Of a DNA stretch of 64,000 nt, positions 44,311 through 54,847 are shown piece after piece; the stretch's first letter is position 1, and every line of letters starts with the position of its first letter. The notes under the pieces are model-generated. The model saw only the letters and a program-made list of their open reading frames with translations, had not been told where the DNA came from and made no database searches. A program made the position numbers and the translations under genes. The stretch comes from Arion vulgaris (taxonomy: Eukaryota; Mollusca; Gastropoda; Stylommatophora; Arionidae), in contig CM036759.1 in NCBI GenBank assembly GCA_020796225.1, forward strand, positions 66,113,590-66,177,589, in the 5' to 3' direction.

Positions 44311-45146
44311 TTCCTACCTTCCTTCATTTCTTTCTTCACCTCTTCCTTCTTCTTCATTTTTCCCCAGCTTCACTCTTCCTTCCTTTCTTCTTAACTTCTT
44401 ACTTCTTCCTTTTTTACCACCTCCCTTTTTTCATTTTTCATATTTTCTTCCTTCCTTCCTTCCTTCGTCCCTTTCTTCCCTCTTTCTTTCTCCCTCCATT
44501 TTTCCTTCATCTTTCCTTCCTCCTTTTTTATATTCCTTCATGATTACTTCCTTTATTCCTTCTTCCTTCCTTCATTTCATTCTTTCTTCGTTCTTTCTTC
44601 TTCCCGTTCATTCTTTCTCACTTTATTTTTCCTCAATTCGTTACTTCCTCAATTTTGTCCTTCCTTCCTCTCTCCCTTCCGTTCTTTCTTCTTCCTTCTC
44701 TAATCTCTTTTTTCCCTTTATTTCTTCATTCTTTCTTCCTTCCTTACTTCCATTCACTCTTCTCTAACTACATCTCATTATTTCTTCCTTCCTTACTTTC
44801 ATTCATTCTTCTCTAACTACATCTCATTATTTCTTCCTTCCTTACTTTAATTCATTCTTCTCTAACTACATCTCATTATTTCTTCCTTCCTTACTTTCAT
44901 TCATTCTTCTCTAACTACATCTCATTATTTCTTCCTTCCTTACTTTCATTCATTCTTCTCTAACTACATCTCATTATTTCTTCCTTCCTTACTTCCATTC
45001 ACTCTTCTCTCACTACATCTCATTATTTCTTCCTTCCTTACTTCTATTCACTCTTCTCTAACTACATCTCATTATTTTTTCCTTCCTTACTTCCTTCCTA
45101 TCACACTTTCTTCCTTCGTCACCCACTTTCTTCTTTCTTTTTTCTT
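44311..45146. repeat. CTTCC-rich polypyrimidine tract
   Basis: Plus strand almost purely C and T, with cttccttccttccttcg-type repeats. From about 44757 to 45085 it contains seven copies of a 49-bp unit with ctaactacatctcattattt. The tract resumes after E4 at 46477-46640 and borders NL7 3' ends that carry GGAAGGAAG tails, so it may be an expanded tail. Confidence 0.88.
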
Positions 45147-45158
45147 CCCTCTCTATTC

Positions 45159-46466
45159 TTCTTCTTCTTCTTCTGCTAACATTCTTCACGGCCAATTTGA
45201 TCATTCTTATTGTGATGTATAATTGGTCCACTGGCAAGAACGAAGTGATCTACGTCGGGACGATTGTGCGCCCATGGTGACTAGGCCCGCCCGTCCGTTT
45301 TCAGCCAGCTTTTGATTTACTAGGGTGAGCTTTCCTAGGTACGATCCTTTCGGATCTACGCCTTTTCGATCAACTTTGCCGTATATTTGGGCTTTGTGAT
45401 CTACGCCAAGACAGTGAGTTACGCTGCTTTACCCGTTCTGACTGAGAAATATTTCTCGGGCTTGTCAGCTTGTCCTCGGACGGCGTCTTACTCGTATAAA
45501 ACACCGTGTAAAGTATCGGCCTTCGCCAATGTTCAGGACCCGGACTTCCTGTTTGATCCGTACATTGTCGGCCTTGCTTTACCGTACATTTTGAGTTTGA
45601 TCCGGGGAGGAACATTCTCAGCCTTTTCTAGACGCGTATCGGTGCGTGGCAATTTGCAATTTACCTCGAAAGCACTGGCATGGGGCCGAGTACAAGCAAT
45701 GTAGAGGTCGTTTCAGTGGGCACTATAAGCGTAACTGAGGATTTTGCGCTCGCCGCCATCACCCGCCCCAGTTATTCCGGGGATGTTAGTTACGACTGCA
45801 ATCGAACCTTGCCCAGTTGCCCCAAGGCTGGCAGTTCCGTTAGGCATCACCAACCTCAGTTCTTCCGGGGATGTTAATTTTAATCGCACAGTACCTTGCA
45901 CGGTTTTCCCAGGGCGGGTAGTTTCGTTATGCACTAAACGCAACTTGTTCTTTTGCGCTCGGCAAACCTTGCCCAGTACATGTATCTGCACCAGGCTACC
46001 AATGCGGGGTCAGCTGCAATCTTCTCTCGCACCAACACGAGGGTAGACTTTCATTCGTTACGGTCCTGTCTTATTTATTCTTGCCGACGGGCTGGCAATG
46101 TTTGCCCCTCCTCAGGGCTTCGAGCTTCGCCCTACGTGGGCATACGTTTGGTCACTGGATGCACCTCTCATCCATGTCTGAGTCGTTTCGTTGCTGTTTC
46201 TTTGCGTTCAGGGACTTGGGCAATATCTTGTTGGACACCGGTCAGGAGAATTGTGCATTTATTTGTATGTATCTTTATCGTATTTCCGTAATTGCACTGC
46301 TACCACTACCAGTAGTTTCCTCTCCCCGATCCCTGCCCTCTTAGCCAGACCAGAACCAGAGTCTGTTTCCAGGGTCACCGCGTGGAGGTTAGGGCAGGGT
46401 CTTGGTAGCGCGCCCTCGCTAACCCTGGCTCATGTTACCACCATGACCTCATGAGCCTTTGACCCC
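45159..46466 (-). mobile_element. E-family element E4, full length, inverted relative to E2
   Basis: 1,308 bp, near-identical to E2 in reverse. Flanked by ccctctctattc at 45147-45158 and ctctctattc ending at 46476. The flanking polypyrimidine tract is continuous across it. Its 92-codon frame (45991-45713) differs from that of E2 by three residues. Confidence 0.88.
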
Positions 46467-46614
46467 CTCTCTATTCATTAATTCTTTCCATTTGCTATCT
46501 TCCCCGCTCTTCTTCTATCTCTTCCTCCTCTATTTCTTCCTTTTTCTCCCTTTCTTACTTCATTTCTTCCTCTTTTTTTCTAATTTTATTCTTTCAGTGC
46601 TTTTCCTACCTCCC

Positions 46615-46975
46615 TTATTTTTCCTTCCTTTCGTTTGCAGGAAATATTGTCTATATATTCAATGTTGTCTCTTGTATCCTTCCTTCCTTTCGTTGGCTGG
46701 AAATATTGTCTATATATTCAATGTTGTCTCTGTATCCTTCCTTCCTTTCGTTGGCAGGAAATATTGTCTATATATTCAATGTTGTCTCTTGTATCCTTCC
46801 TTTCGTTGGCTGGAAATATTGTCTATATATTCAATGTTGTCTCTTGTATCCTTCATTCCTTTCGTTGGCAGGAAATATTCTCTATATATTCAATGATGTC
46901 TCTTGTATCCTTCCTTTCTTTCGTTGGCTGGAAATATTATCTATATATTCAATGTTGTCTCATGGATTGTGTTTT
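46615..46975 (-). repeat. Tandem LINE NL7 3' ends, six copies
   Basis: Same unit as 31508-31745: ttcctttcgttggctggaaa, tattgtctatatattcaatg, ttgtctcttgtatcc. Minor variation among copies. Open frames in all three plus-strand phases are by-products. Confidence 0.85.
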
Positions 46976-47130
46976 ATAATTCACACACAGAGCAGCATTC
47001 TTTCCAGTCTTGTTTCAATGGCAAGCAGGTTTGCATGAATGCGTCATATTCATAGCAAAACACGTAAAAACACGTCATATTCATGGCAGATTTGAAGTAT
47101 GTGCTCTGCACTCTATGGCACATGTTCACA
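46976..47130 (-). pseudogene. LINE NL7 C-terminal scrap
   Basis: cagatttgaagtatgtgctc and gcacatgttcacata match the TAEHILQ-to-CTC region of NL7 at 31850-31905. Too decayed for a frame. A short duplication aacacgtcatattcat is present. Confidence 0.55.
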
Positions 47131-47132
47131 TA

Positions 47133-47315
47133 TATATAATCATCATCATTAAATAGCTTGTCCTGAGCAGAACTTTGCCACCTTAACAGTCCTTCGGAAT
47201 TTCTCTCTCTCTCTCTCATAGGCCAGATTTCATGCTACTCCATACATCATGCTCAAATCATCAGTTATATCCTGAGTCCGTCTTCTCCGTGGTCTTCCTA
47301 ACTTCTTTGCCTGGA
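47133..47315 (-). pseudogene. LINE NL3, 3' end with (GAT)n tail, copy 2
   Basis: Tail atcatcatcat at 47138, then aaatagcttgtcctgagcag, ggaatttctctctctctctc, tcttctccgtggtcttcct. On the minus strand the GRPRRR-type tail domain is followed by the same 3' UTR as 15505-15695. Confidence 0.75.
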
Positions 47316-47356
47316 TTTGTTCTTCTCAATGGTATTCTCCAACCTTTTGTGTTTCT

Positions 47357-47639
47357 TTCATCATCATCATCAAGTAGCTTGTCCTATCATGAACTTGGCT
47401 CCCATGAAAGCAGTCCTGGGAAATTCTCTGTGCAGGTTGACCGGCGTCAGCAGCAGTCATTCTCAGATCACCAATAACATCTTGCACCCATCGTCATCCA
47501 TGTATTCAACATATCCTTCTTCCGGGCACTATTCCCTCCAAAATTATCGTCTCTTGGCACTCATGTCTTTTGATGTGTCCGACATATTTAATTTTCCTTG
47601 TTTTTATGCTCTTAATAGCTAACTTCATTTTTCTGTAAC
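47357..47639 (-). pseudogene. LINE NL2 3' end, interrupted by SINE-C
   Basis: Tail catcatcatcatcaagtagc, then gcagtcctgggaaattctct, cagcagcagtcattctcaga, cactcatgtcttttgatgtg and tttttatgctcttaatagct. These are the reverse of the NL2 3' region at 20130-20395 and 38735-39008. The element continues beyond the SINE at 47881. Confidence 0.82.
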
Positions 47640-47880
47640 GTCTGTAGCTCAAGCGGTAGTGAGATCGATCACAAACCCAAGCGTACCTAGTTCAAACCCC
47701 AAGGTGCAAAATTTGGAAGCAATCTCGTTTCGGTGGGATTTTTACAAGAAAGGTAAAAATAGACCTCAACGTTCAGAAAGCAATGGCAAACTACTGAGCG
47801 TATAAGTGGTGCCTAGACAATCAACGACTCGTTTACTGTTGTTGATGGCTATGTCCTGTAAATGATATGCTACGATTTTC
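47640..47880 (+). mobile_element. SINE-C, full length
   Basis: tRNA-derived head: gtctgtagctcaagcggtag (A box) and acctagttcaaacccc (B box); body ccgaac-type section caacgttcagaaagcaatgg, cataagtggtgcc-like tataagtggtgcctag, tgttgttgatggctatgtcc, and end gatatgctacgatt. Imperfect taatagctaact / caatagccaact flanks suggest insertion into NL2. Confidence 0.88.
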
Positions 47881-48142
47881 ATCTCAATAGCCAACTCTCT
47901 TTAATATCAAGCTGTTGCAGAACAGAAGCATTTCTTCTTTTCTCTGTCCATGATATTCTAAGTACTCTTCTGTAACATTTGTTCTTTTCTCTGTCCATGA
48001 TATTCTAAGTACTCTTCTGTAACATTTGTTCTTTTCTCTGTCCATGATATTCTAAGTACTCTTCTGTAACATTTGTTCTTTTCTCTGTCCATGATATTCT
48101 AAGTACTCTTCTGTAACATTTGTATTCAAAGACATTAATGAT
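47881..48142 (-). pseudogene. LINE NL2 continued, with four-copy 47-bp array
   Basis: After the SINE: caatagccaactctctttaa, tatcaagctgttgcagaaca, then four copies (47940-48122) of ctctgtccatgatattctaa plus gtactcttctgtaacatttg, then tcattaatgatcg-type flank. The minus-strand reading gives CYRRVLRISWTEKRTN. Same insertion point of the array as in the 61-copy version at 17228. Confidence 0.85.
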
Positions 48143-48325
48143 CGAACGTTTGTTGTTGTTGTTGCAATTTTACTCAATTCTATGCGTACATGTTTATTTA
48201 TCGGTTAAAAAATATGAATAATACTGATATTGCTTAGCTTTAAACTTGACTTGTAACATAATATTTCCTTCTTTTTAGCATGTTGTGCTGTTTTTTTAAA
48301 TGAATTAATCTATATACAACAACAC

Positions 48326-48587
48326 CGCTCGTGCGGTACCGAGACCGGCAAGGAAGCACAGAATAGTACCACTGTCACATAGAAGACATGTGGTAAGAGA
48401 CGTCTAATGCAGGACCGTAGGGAAGCTACCCTAGTAAATAAAAAGCATCGCAGAAATCGGATGTGCTGGCCTACTTGTAGGCGCTTAACTGGCACAGCGT
48501 ACAATCGCTCTTAGGCTCAGAGAAATATACAAATCACACAGAGTGGTTAACAAGTGGTCGATATTGAACGTTCGAAAAAGTAGAAGA
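48326..48587 (+). mobile_element. SINE-A, full length, with target-site duplication
   Basis: cgctcgtgcggtaccgagac to gaacgttcgaaaaagtagaa. Flanked by the 14-bp atatacaacaacac at 48312-48325 and 48588-48601, perfect. Stretches 48143-48311 and 48602-48718 show no recognised feature. Confidence 0.9.
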
Positions 48588-48718
48588 ATATACAACAACA
48601 CTGGAATACGAGGATCACGCGACAATTGTGATTTTATTTCCTAGAATTTTTACATGAGCCCGCCGGCCGTATGTTTATCGGAGGCCACGCTTAAGCGTAC
48701 AACGAGCTAGCAATCTTT

Positions 48719-48835
48719 CATCCGAATTGAGCCGTCCATCCGAATTGAGTCGTCCATCCGAATTGAGTCGTCCATCCGAATTGAGCCGTCCATCCGAATT
48801 GAGTCGTCCATCCGAATTGAGCCGTCCATCGTAAT
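48719..48835. repeat. 18-bp tandem repeat
   Basis: Six copies of catccgaattgagtcgtc, with gcc/gtc alternation. The following 48836-49044 holds nothing recognised. Confidence 0.92.
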
Positions 48836-49044
48836 GAAATTAGATCAGAGACACCGAGTATCTATATTTCTGATCGGTTCACCATTGCTTGCTGGATAAT
48901 CAATATGTACTTGCTTCAAACTGGTAATTGTTACCTGCTCTCAGGAGAGCTACTGAATACAACAATATTACGCCTCTGGCAATTTGACGAATAAAGGCGC
49001 CCTACTTCGATGGGTTTAACTTTGTGCGCCTTTCCTGTTACATT

Positions 49045-51204
49045 TTGCTGCAAAATGTATTCATGAAGTGGATCTCTGTGACGTATAAGTTATGAGCTTG
49101 CTGCAAAATGTATTCATGAAGTGGATCTCTGTGACGTATAAGTTATGAGCTCGCTGCAACAATGTATTCATGAAGTGAATCTCTGTGACGATAGTTATGA
49201 GCTCGCTGCAACAATGTATTCATGAAGTGGATCTCTGTGACGTATAAGTTATGAACTCGCTGCAACAATGTATTCATGAAGTGGATCTCTGTGACGTATA
49301 AGTTATGAGCTCGCTGCAACAATGTATTCATGAAGTGGATCTCTGTGACGTATAAGTTATGAGCTTGCTGCAACAATGTATTCATGAAGTGGATCTCTGT
49401 GACGTATAAGTTATGAACTCGCTGCAACAATGTATTCATGAAGTGGATCTCTGTGACGTATAAGTTATGAGCTCGCTGCAACAATGTATTCATGAAGTGG
49501 ATCTCTGTGACGTATAAGTTATGAGCTTGCTGCAACAATGTATTCATGAAGTGGATCTCTGTGACGTATAAGTTATGAACTCGCTGCAACAATGTATTCA
49601 TGAAGTGGATCTCTGTGACGTATAAGTTATGAGCTCGCTGCAACAATGTATTCATGAAGTGGATCTCTGTGACGTATAAGTTATGAGCTCGCTGCAACAA
49701 TGTATTCATGAAGTGGATCTCTGTGACGTATAAGTTATGAGCTTGCTGCAACAATGTATTCATGAAGTGGATCTCTGTGACGTATAAGTTATGAGCTTGC
49801 TGCAACAATGTATTCATGAAGTGGATCTCTGTGACGTATAAGTTATGAGCTCGCTGCAACAATGTATTCATGAAGTGGATCTCTGTGACGTATAAGTTAT
49901 GAGCTTGCTGCAACAATGTATTCATGAAGTGGATCTCTGTGACGTATAAGTTATGAGCTTGCTGCAACAATGTATTCATGAAGTGGATCTCTGTGACGTA
50001 TAAGTTATGAGCTCGCTGCAACAATGTATTCATGAAGTGGATCTCTGTGACGTATAAGTTATGAGCTTGCTGCAACAATGTATTCATGAAGTGGATCTCT
50101 GTGACGTATAAGTTATGAGCTCGCTGCAACAATGTATTCATGAAGTGGATCTCTGTGACGTATAAGTTATGAGCTTGCTGCAACAATGTATTCATGAAGT
50201 GGATCTCTGTGACGTATAAGTTATGAGCTCGCTGCAACAATGTATTCATGAAGTGAATCTCTGTGACGTATAAGTTATGAGCTCGCTGCAACAATGTATT
50301 CATGAAGTGAATCTCTGTGACGTATAAGTTATGAACTCGCTGCAACAATGTATTCATGAAGTGGATCTCTGTGACGTATAAGTTATGAACTCGCTGCAAC
50401 AATGTATTCATGAAGTGGATCTCTGTGACGTATAAGTTATGAACTCGCTGCAACAATGTATTCATGAAGTGGATCTCTGTGACGTATAAGTTATGAGCTC
50501 GCTGCAACAATGTATTCATGAAGTGGATCTCTGTGACGTATAAGTTATGAGCTCGCTGCAACAATGTATTCATGAAGTGGATCTCTGTGACGTATAAGTT
50601 ATGAGCTTGCTGCAACAATGTATTCATGAAGTGGATCTCTGTGACGTATAAGTTATGAGCTTGCTGCAACAATGTATTCATGAAGTGGATCTCTGTGACG
50701 TATAAGTTATGAGCTCGCTGCAACAATGTATTCATGAAGTGGATCTCTGTGACGTATAAGTTATGAGCTTGCTGCAACAATGTATTCATGAAGTGGATCT
50801 CTGTGACGTATAAGTTATGAGCTCGCTGCAACAATGTATTCATGAAGTGGATCTCTGTGACGTATAAGTTATGAGCTTGCTGCAACAATGTATTCATGAA
50901 GTGAATCTCTGTGACGTATAAGTTATGAGCTCGCTGCAACAATGTATTCATGAAGTGAATCTCTGTGACGTATAAGTTATGAACTCGCTGCAACAATGTA
51001 TTCATGAAGTGGATCTCTGTGACGTATAAGTTATGAACTCGCTGCAACAATGTATTCATGAAGTGGATCTCTGTGACGTATAAGTTATGAACTCGCTGCA
51101 ACAATGTATTCATGAAGTGGATCTCTGTGACGTATAAGTTATGAACTCGCTGCAACAATGTATTCATGAAGTGGATCTCTGTGACGTATAAGTTATGAAC
51201 TCGC
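49045..51204. repeat. 54-bp satellite with higher-order structure
   Basis: About 40 copies of a unit containing caacaatgtattcatgaagt, ggatctctgtgacgtataag and ttatgagctcgctg. Variant sites (gagctcg, gagcttg, gaactcg; gtggat or gtgaat) form larger patterns. The 54-bp unit is 18 codons, so the minus strand is open for 674 codons as an 18-residue repeat. No non-repetitive coding flanks it and I do not regard it as a gene. Confidence 0.95.
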
Positions 51205-51228
51205 TTCCCCTTCCAAATGTGTTCGGTT

Positions 51229-51826
51229 CACTCGAACGTAGAGTTATCAGGATACTTTCCAGAGATCACTGACCCACTCGAACGTAGAGCTATCAGGATA
51301 CTTTCCAGAGATCACTGACCCACTCGAACGTAGAGCTATCAGGATACTTTCCAGAGATCACTGACCCACTCGAACGTAGAGCTATCAGGATACTTTCCAG
51401 AGATCACTGACCCACTCGAACGTAGAGCTATCAGGATACTTTCCAGAGATCACTGACCCACTCGAACGTAGAGCTATCAGGATACTTTCCAGAGATCCCT
51501 GACCCACTCGAACGTAGAGCTATCAGGATACTTTCCAGAGATCCCTGACCCACTCGAACGCAGAGCTATCAGGATACTTTCCAGAGATCCCTGACCCACT
51601 CGAACGTAGAGCTATCAGGATACTTTCCAGAGATCCCTGACCCACTCGAACGTAGAGCTATCAGGATACTTTCCAGAGATCCCTGACCCACTCGAACGTA
51701 GAGCTATCAGGATACTTTCCAGAGATCCCTGACCCACTCGAACGTAGAGCTATCAGGATACTTTCCAGAGATCCCTGACCCACTCGAACGTAGAGCTATC
51801 AGGATACTTTCCAGAGATCCCTGACC
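51229..51826. repeat. 46-bp satellite derived from SINE-B
   Basis: Exactly 13 copies of cactcgaacgtagagctatc plus aggatactttccagagatcc plus ctgacc. It corresponds to the SINE-B segment from the B box (ggttcgctcc..gtggagctat) to ttccagagattcctgatctc. The array starts after ttcggttcactcgaacg and ends in ctcagtgttgg, both SINE-B-like. First six copies carry cactgacc, the last seven ccctgacc. Confidence 0.93.
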
Positions 51827-51839
51827 TCAGTGTTGGTGC

Positions 51840-52097
51840 CGCCCATGTAGTGCCGGGGGCTCGAAATGGAAACAAATAATAGTACCACTGCGACCTGAAA
51901 GGCATGTCGTAAGAGGCAGTTGATGAAGGAACTAGGGCAGCTACCCTGATAAACAAAAAGTATCGCAGAAATCGGATGTGCTGGCTTACTTGTAGATTGT
52001 ACTGGCACAACGCACAATCGCTATTAAGCTCAGATCACATACAAATCATAAAGAGTGGCTTAACAAATGGTCGAAATGGAGCGCTCGAAGAAGAATA
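51840..52097 (+). mobile_element. SINE-A, full length
   Basis: cccatgtagtgccgggggct, ggcatgtcgtaagaggcagt, taccctgataaacaaaaagt, gaaatggagcgctcgaagaa tail. It follows the SINE-B-derived array directly. Confidence 0.87.
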
Positions 52098-52154
52098 GCG
52101 GGTGAAAACAAACACCGCAAGATTTCAAGAAGAAGATGAGATGGAATGAGGTGG

Positions 52155-52942
52155 TAACTTCAATCATGAAGTTATAAGTTGCATTGCAGATAAGTTATGA
52201 AAAGACATTCAATCATGAAGTTATAAGTTGCACTGCAGTTAAACTCTGAAAAGACATTCAATCATGAAGTTATAAGTTGCATTGCAGATAAGTTATGAAA
52301 AGACATTCAATCATGAAGTTATAAGTTGCACTGCAAATAAGTTATGAAAAGACATTCAATCATGAAGTTATAAGTTGCATTTCAGATAAGTTATGAAAAG
52401 ACATTCAATCATGAAGTTAAAAGTTGCACTGCAGTTAAGCTATGAAAAGACATTCAATCATGAAGTTAAAAGTTGCATTGCAGTTAAGCTATGAAAAGAC
52501 ATTCAATCATGAAGTTAAAAGTTGCACTGCAGTTAAGCTATGAAAAGACATTCAATCATGAAGTTAAAAGTTGCACTGCAGTTAAGCTATGAAAAGACAT
52601 TCAATCATGAAGTTATAAGTTGCATTGCAGATAAGTTATGAAAAGACATTCAATCATGAAGTTATAAGTTGCACTGCAAATAAGTTACGAAAAGACATTC
52701 AATCATGAAGTTATAAGTTGCACTGCAAATAAGTTATGAAAAGACATTCAATCATGAAGTTATAAGTTGCATTGCAGATAAGTTATGAAAAGACATTCAA
52801 TCATGAAGTTATAAGTTGCACTGCAAATAAGTTATGAAAAGACATTCAATCATGAAGTTATAAGTTGCACTGCAAATAAGTTATGAAAAGACATTCAATA
52901 ATGAAGTTATAAGTTGCACTGCAAATAAGTTATGAAAAGACA
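52155..52942. repeat. 49-bp satellite
   Basis: About 16 copies of ttcaatcatgaagttataag plus ttgcactgcaaataagttat plus gaaaagaca. Variants (ttaagctatg, ataagttatg; cattgc, cactgc) come in blocks. Confidence 0.95.
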
Positions 52943-53267
52943 TATATAATAAAAACACCTATGACAAGTCATGCAGATATCATAATGGAATCTAAAATGA
53001 TAAAAATAACAGAGCAGATCACCTATTTAGGTAGCAATTTTGATTGCACAGGAAATGTTAAAAAAGAAATTATGCTACGAATTGTCAAAGCAACATCAAC
53101 TTTTCAAAGTGTAGCTAAAATATGGAACTGCGGAACTGCACGTTATATAGTATTAAAACTAAATTTTCAATTCAAATGTTGTATCAATCCTAACATATCC
53201 CAGCGAGGATTGGGAAATGACTAAAGATATGGAAAGCAAGTTGAATGTATTTGAAAATAGATGTCTA
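52943..53267 (+). pseudogene. LINE NL1 reverse transcriptase C-terminal fragment
   Basis: Frame of 87 codons: EQITYLGSNFDCTGNVKKEI, then RIVKATSTFQSVAKIW, in line with YLGS...I..RI.KA...F..L..IW following the palm. The segment tcctaacatatcccagcgag and aaatagatgtctatgag matches NL1 at 12195-12285. It is cut at 53268 by a minus-strand LINE and its 3' part lies at 54003. Confidence 0.82.
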
Positions 53268-53805
53268 TGAGAAATCTTCTTCTTCACCTTTCAACTCCCA
53301 ATGGAGCACAGGTCTTCAACAAACTTCTTCCAGTTCTTCCTCTCTCTTGCCATCACTTCAAGTTCTTTCCATGTTGTATCGATCCTTTTCATATTAGTCT
53401 CCAACTCTCTTCTCCAGGTATGTATAGGCCTTCCCCTACGCCTCTTTCCCTGCAGGTTCCAAAACAGTACTTGTTAGCAATACTTCCGGTCGGATTTCTC
53501 AATGTGTGTCCTTTTCAACGAAAGTGTCTTTTCCGTAACTCTTTCTCCACTGGTATCTGCTTAGTTCTTTCTCTGAGTTCCTCGTTCGTAATCTTATCAT
53601 ACCATCTCAGTCCCTCTATTCTACGTAAGCATTCATTTAAGAAGGTATGTAGTTTTTCTGGTGGTTTCTTTTGTTGTCTTCAATGTTTCCGGGTCACAGA
53701 ACAGCACTGACTTCACACTTATTTGAAGGATTCTCAGTTTTGTGTTTGTTTTGATCTCCTTTGACTTACATATCTTACGATACAATCTCGCCTCTCCATC
53801 GTGTT
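53268..53805 (-). pseudogene. LINE NL6 C-terminal fragment inserted in NL1
   Basis: Minus strand with frameshifts: KTNTKLRILQISVKSVLF, ETLKTTKETTRKTTYLLK, then RRIEGLRWYDKITNEELRE, QIPVEKELRKRHFRWKGHT and a GVGEG-type basic tail. This is a long stretch of the region after the reverse transcriptase. The catalytic domain is missing. Confidence 0.82.
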
Positions 53806-53998
53806 TGTAGCGCGTTGAACGGCAGGGGACAAACTCCCTGTGAGCGCGGTTCAATTCCGCGGGCTGACAGAAAAACCACAGATTCTCCAGATTTACGGTG
53901 TTTGTGACACCGAACCGAGGGGTTACGATGTCCATGGCATTAATCCGAAAAGCTGAAAGCTCAAGTGCTTTTGGATCGGAAAAAAAAAATAAAAAAAT
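53806..53998 (+). mobile_element. SINE-D, tRNA-like head, A-rich tail
   Basis: The head holds a perfect T-arm-like hairpin, cgcggttcaattccgcg (5-bp stem, 7-base loop, B box inside), and a caggg...ccctg anticodon-arm-like stem with an 8-base loop. The body ccgaaccgaggggttacgat and the tail ggatcggaaaaaaaaaat follow. A single copy in this window, so its ends are uncertain. It lies between NL6 and the remainder of NL1. Confidence 0.65.
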
Positions 53999-54002
53999 CT
54001 GA

Positions 54003-54222
54003 CAATACAAAGAATACAAAAGCAGGCATTGAAGTCAGAGGCAAAGGGTTCAAGAAAAGTAACACGATCTAGGTAGACCCTGAAATGAACTTTGATGAGA
54101 AAGGTAAGAGATACGGATTCAATTCAATGGAAGAGATTGAGTGAGTTGCTTAGGATAGAGCGGTATGGAGAGATTGCTTTAGACCCTATGTAACGTATAA
54201 CTGTATGAGAGGAATTATATTA
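54003..54222 (+). pseudogene. LINE NL1 3' end
   Basis: gcaggcattgaagtcagagg, gagattgagtgagttgctta, ccctatgtaacgtataactg and gagaggaattatattat match the NL1 3' ends at 11521 and 12600. Probably the 3' remainder of the copy at 52943. Confidence 0.8.
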
Positions 54223-54224
54223 TA

Positions 54225-54425
54225 ATAGCCGTCCATCGCAAACGTGGATGACAACAGCTTCAGATGTGTGCTGCTGCACCTCACTGGTGTGTGCAGAGGT
54301 GACTGTAGAGTCGAACCCTGAACACAATCCCCTAATACAGGTGGGGCATACATGATCAAGGTTAGAATGAGGCTGTTGTGTGTTCTGTCTTTTCGCACAG
54401 CTCGTTTTCTCTGTGCCCCAAAGGC
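54225..54425. repeat. Dispersed repeat DR1, copy 2
   Basis: gccgtccatcgcaaacgtgg, gaggtgactgtagagtcgaa, gtggggcatacatgatcaag and ttcgcacagctcgttttc match 39410-39625. Confidence 0.75.
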
Positions 54426-54847
54426 AATATTATATTTATCCATGAACCACAAAACGAATCACTCCAAGCTTAAAGAAGCTAAATCCAGCAATATTTAACA
54501 AACTAATTTGACATCAGCTGACACAACCTTGTGCATATCTTAATAATTACATCTTACGTAATCGAGTTATCCGGCACTAAATCATGCACTTGATGGCGTA
54601 TTAACATGCATACTTCAACTACGCATGTCTAAAAATTTATCATGTTTCAGGGTGGGGGGGAAGAATATGAGAAAATTATGAGCAAATCTGCAATCAATAC
54701 AGTTCCCATGATAATACAAGGCAAAATATTCCAGCGATACACTGAGGAGCGCAGAAATACATTACTCAATGTCTGTACATCAGGGATACAGGTAAGCATT
54801 TCAATATGTGAACGGTTTATTGAATTTATTAATAAGTTAATGGAGAG
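54426..54847. other. No recognised feature
   Basis: Non-repetitive, including a 77-codon plus-strand frame at 54642-54875 with no recognisable motif; its end runs into SINE-A. Confidence 0.5.

Noticed and set aside
49143..51167. A 674-codon minus-strand open frame made of an 18-residue repeat
   Set aside because: It is wholly explained by a 54-bp satellite (18 codons). There is no non-repetitive coding flank, and the third-position pattern shows no synonymous bias: variants change residues as freely as not.
52155..52942. Common origin of the 49-bp and 54-bp satellites (both have an attca..atgaagt and a taagttatga segment)
   Set aside because: The shared segments are short and AT-rich; without an alignment score this could be chance, so no claim is made.
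53820..53882. Functional tRNA gene
   Set aside because: The T arm is good but no acceptor stem pairs, the anticodon loop has eight bases, and a SINE-type body and A-rich tail follow.
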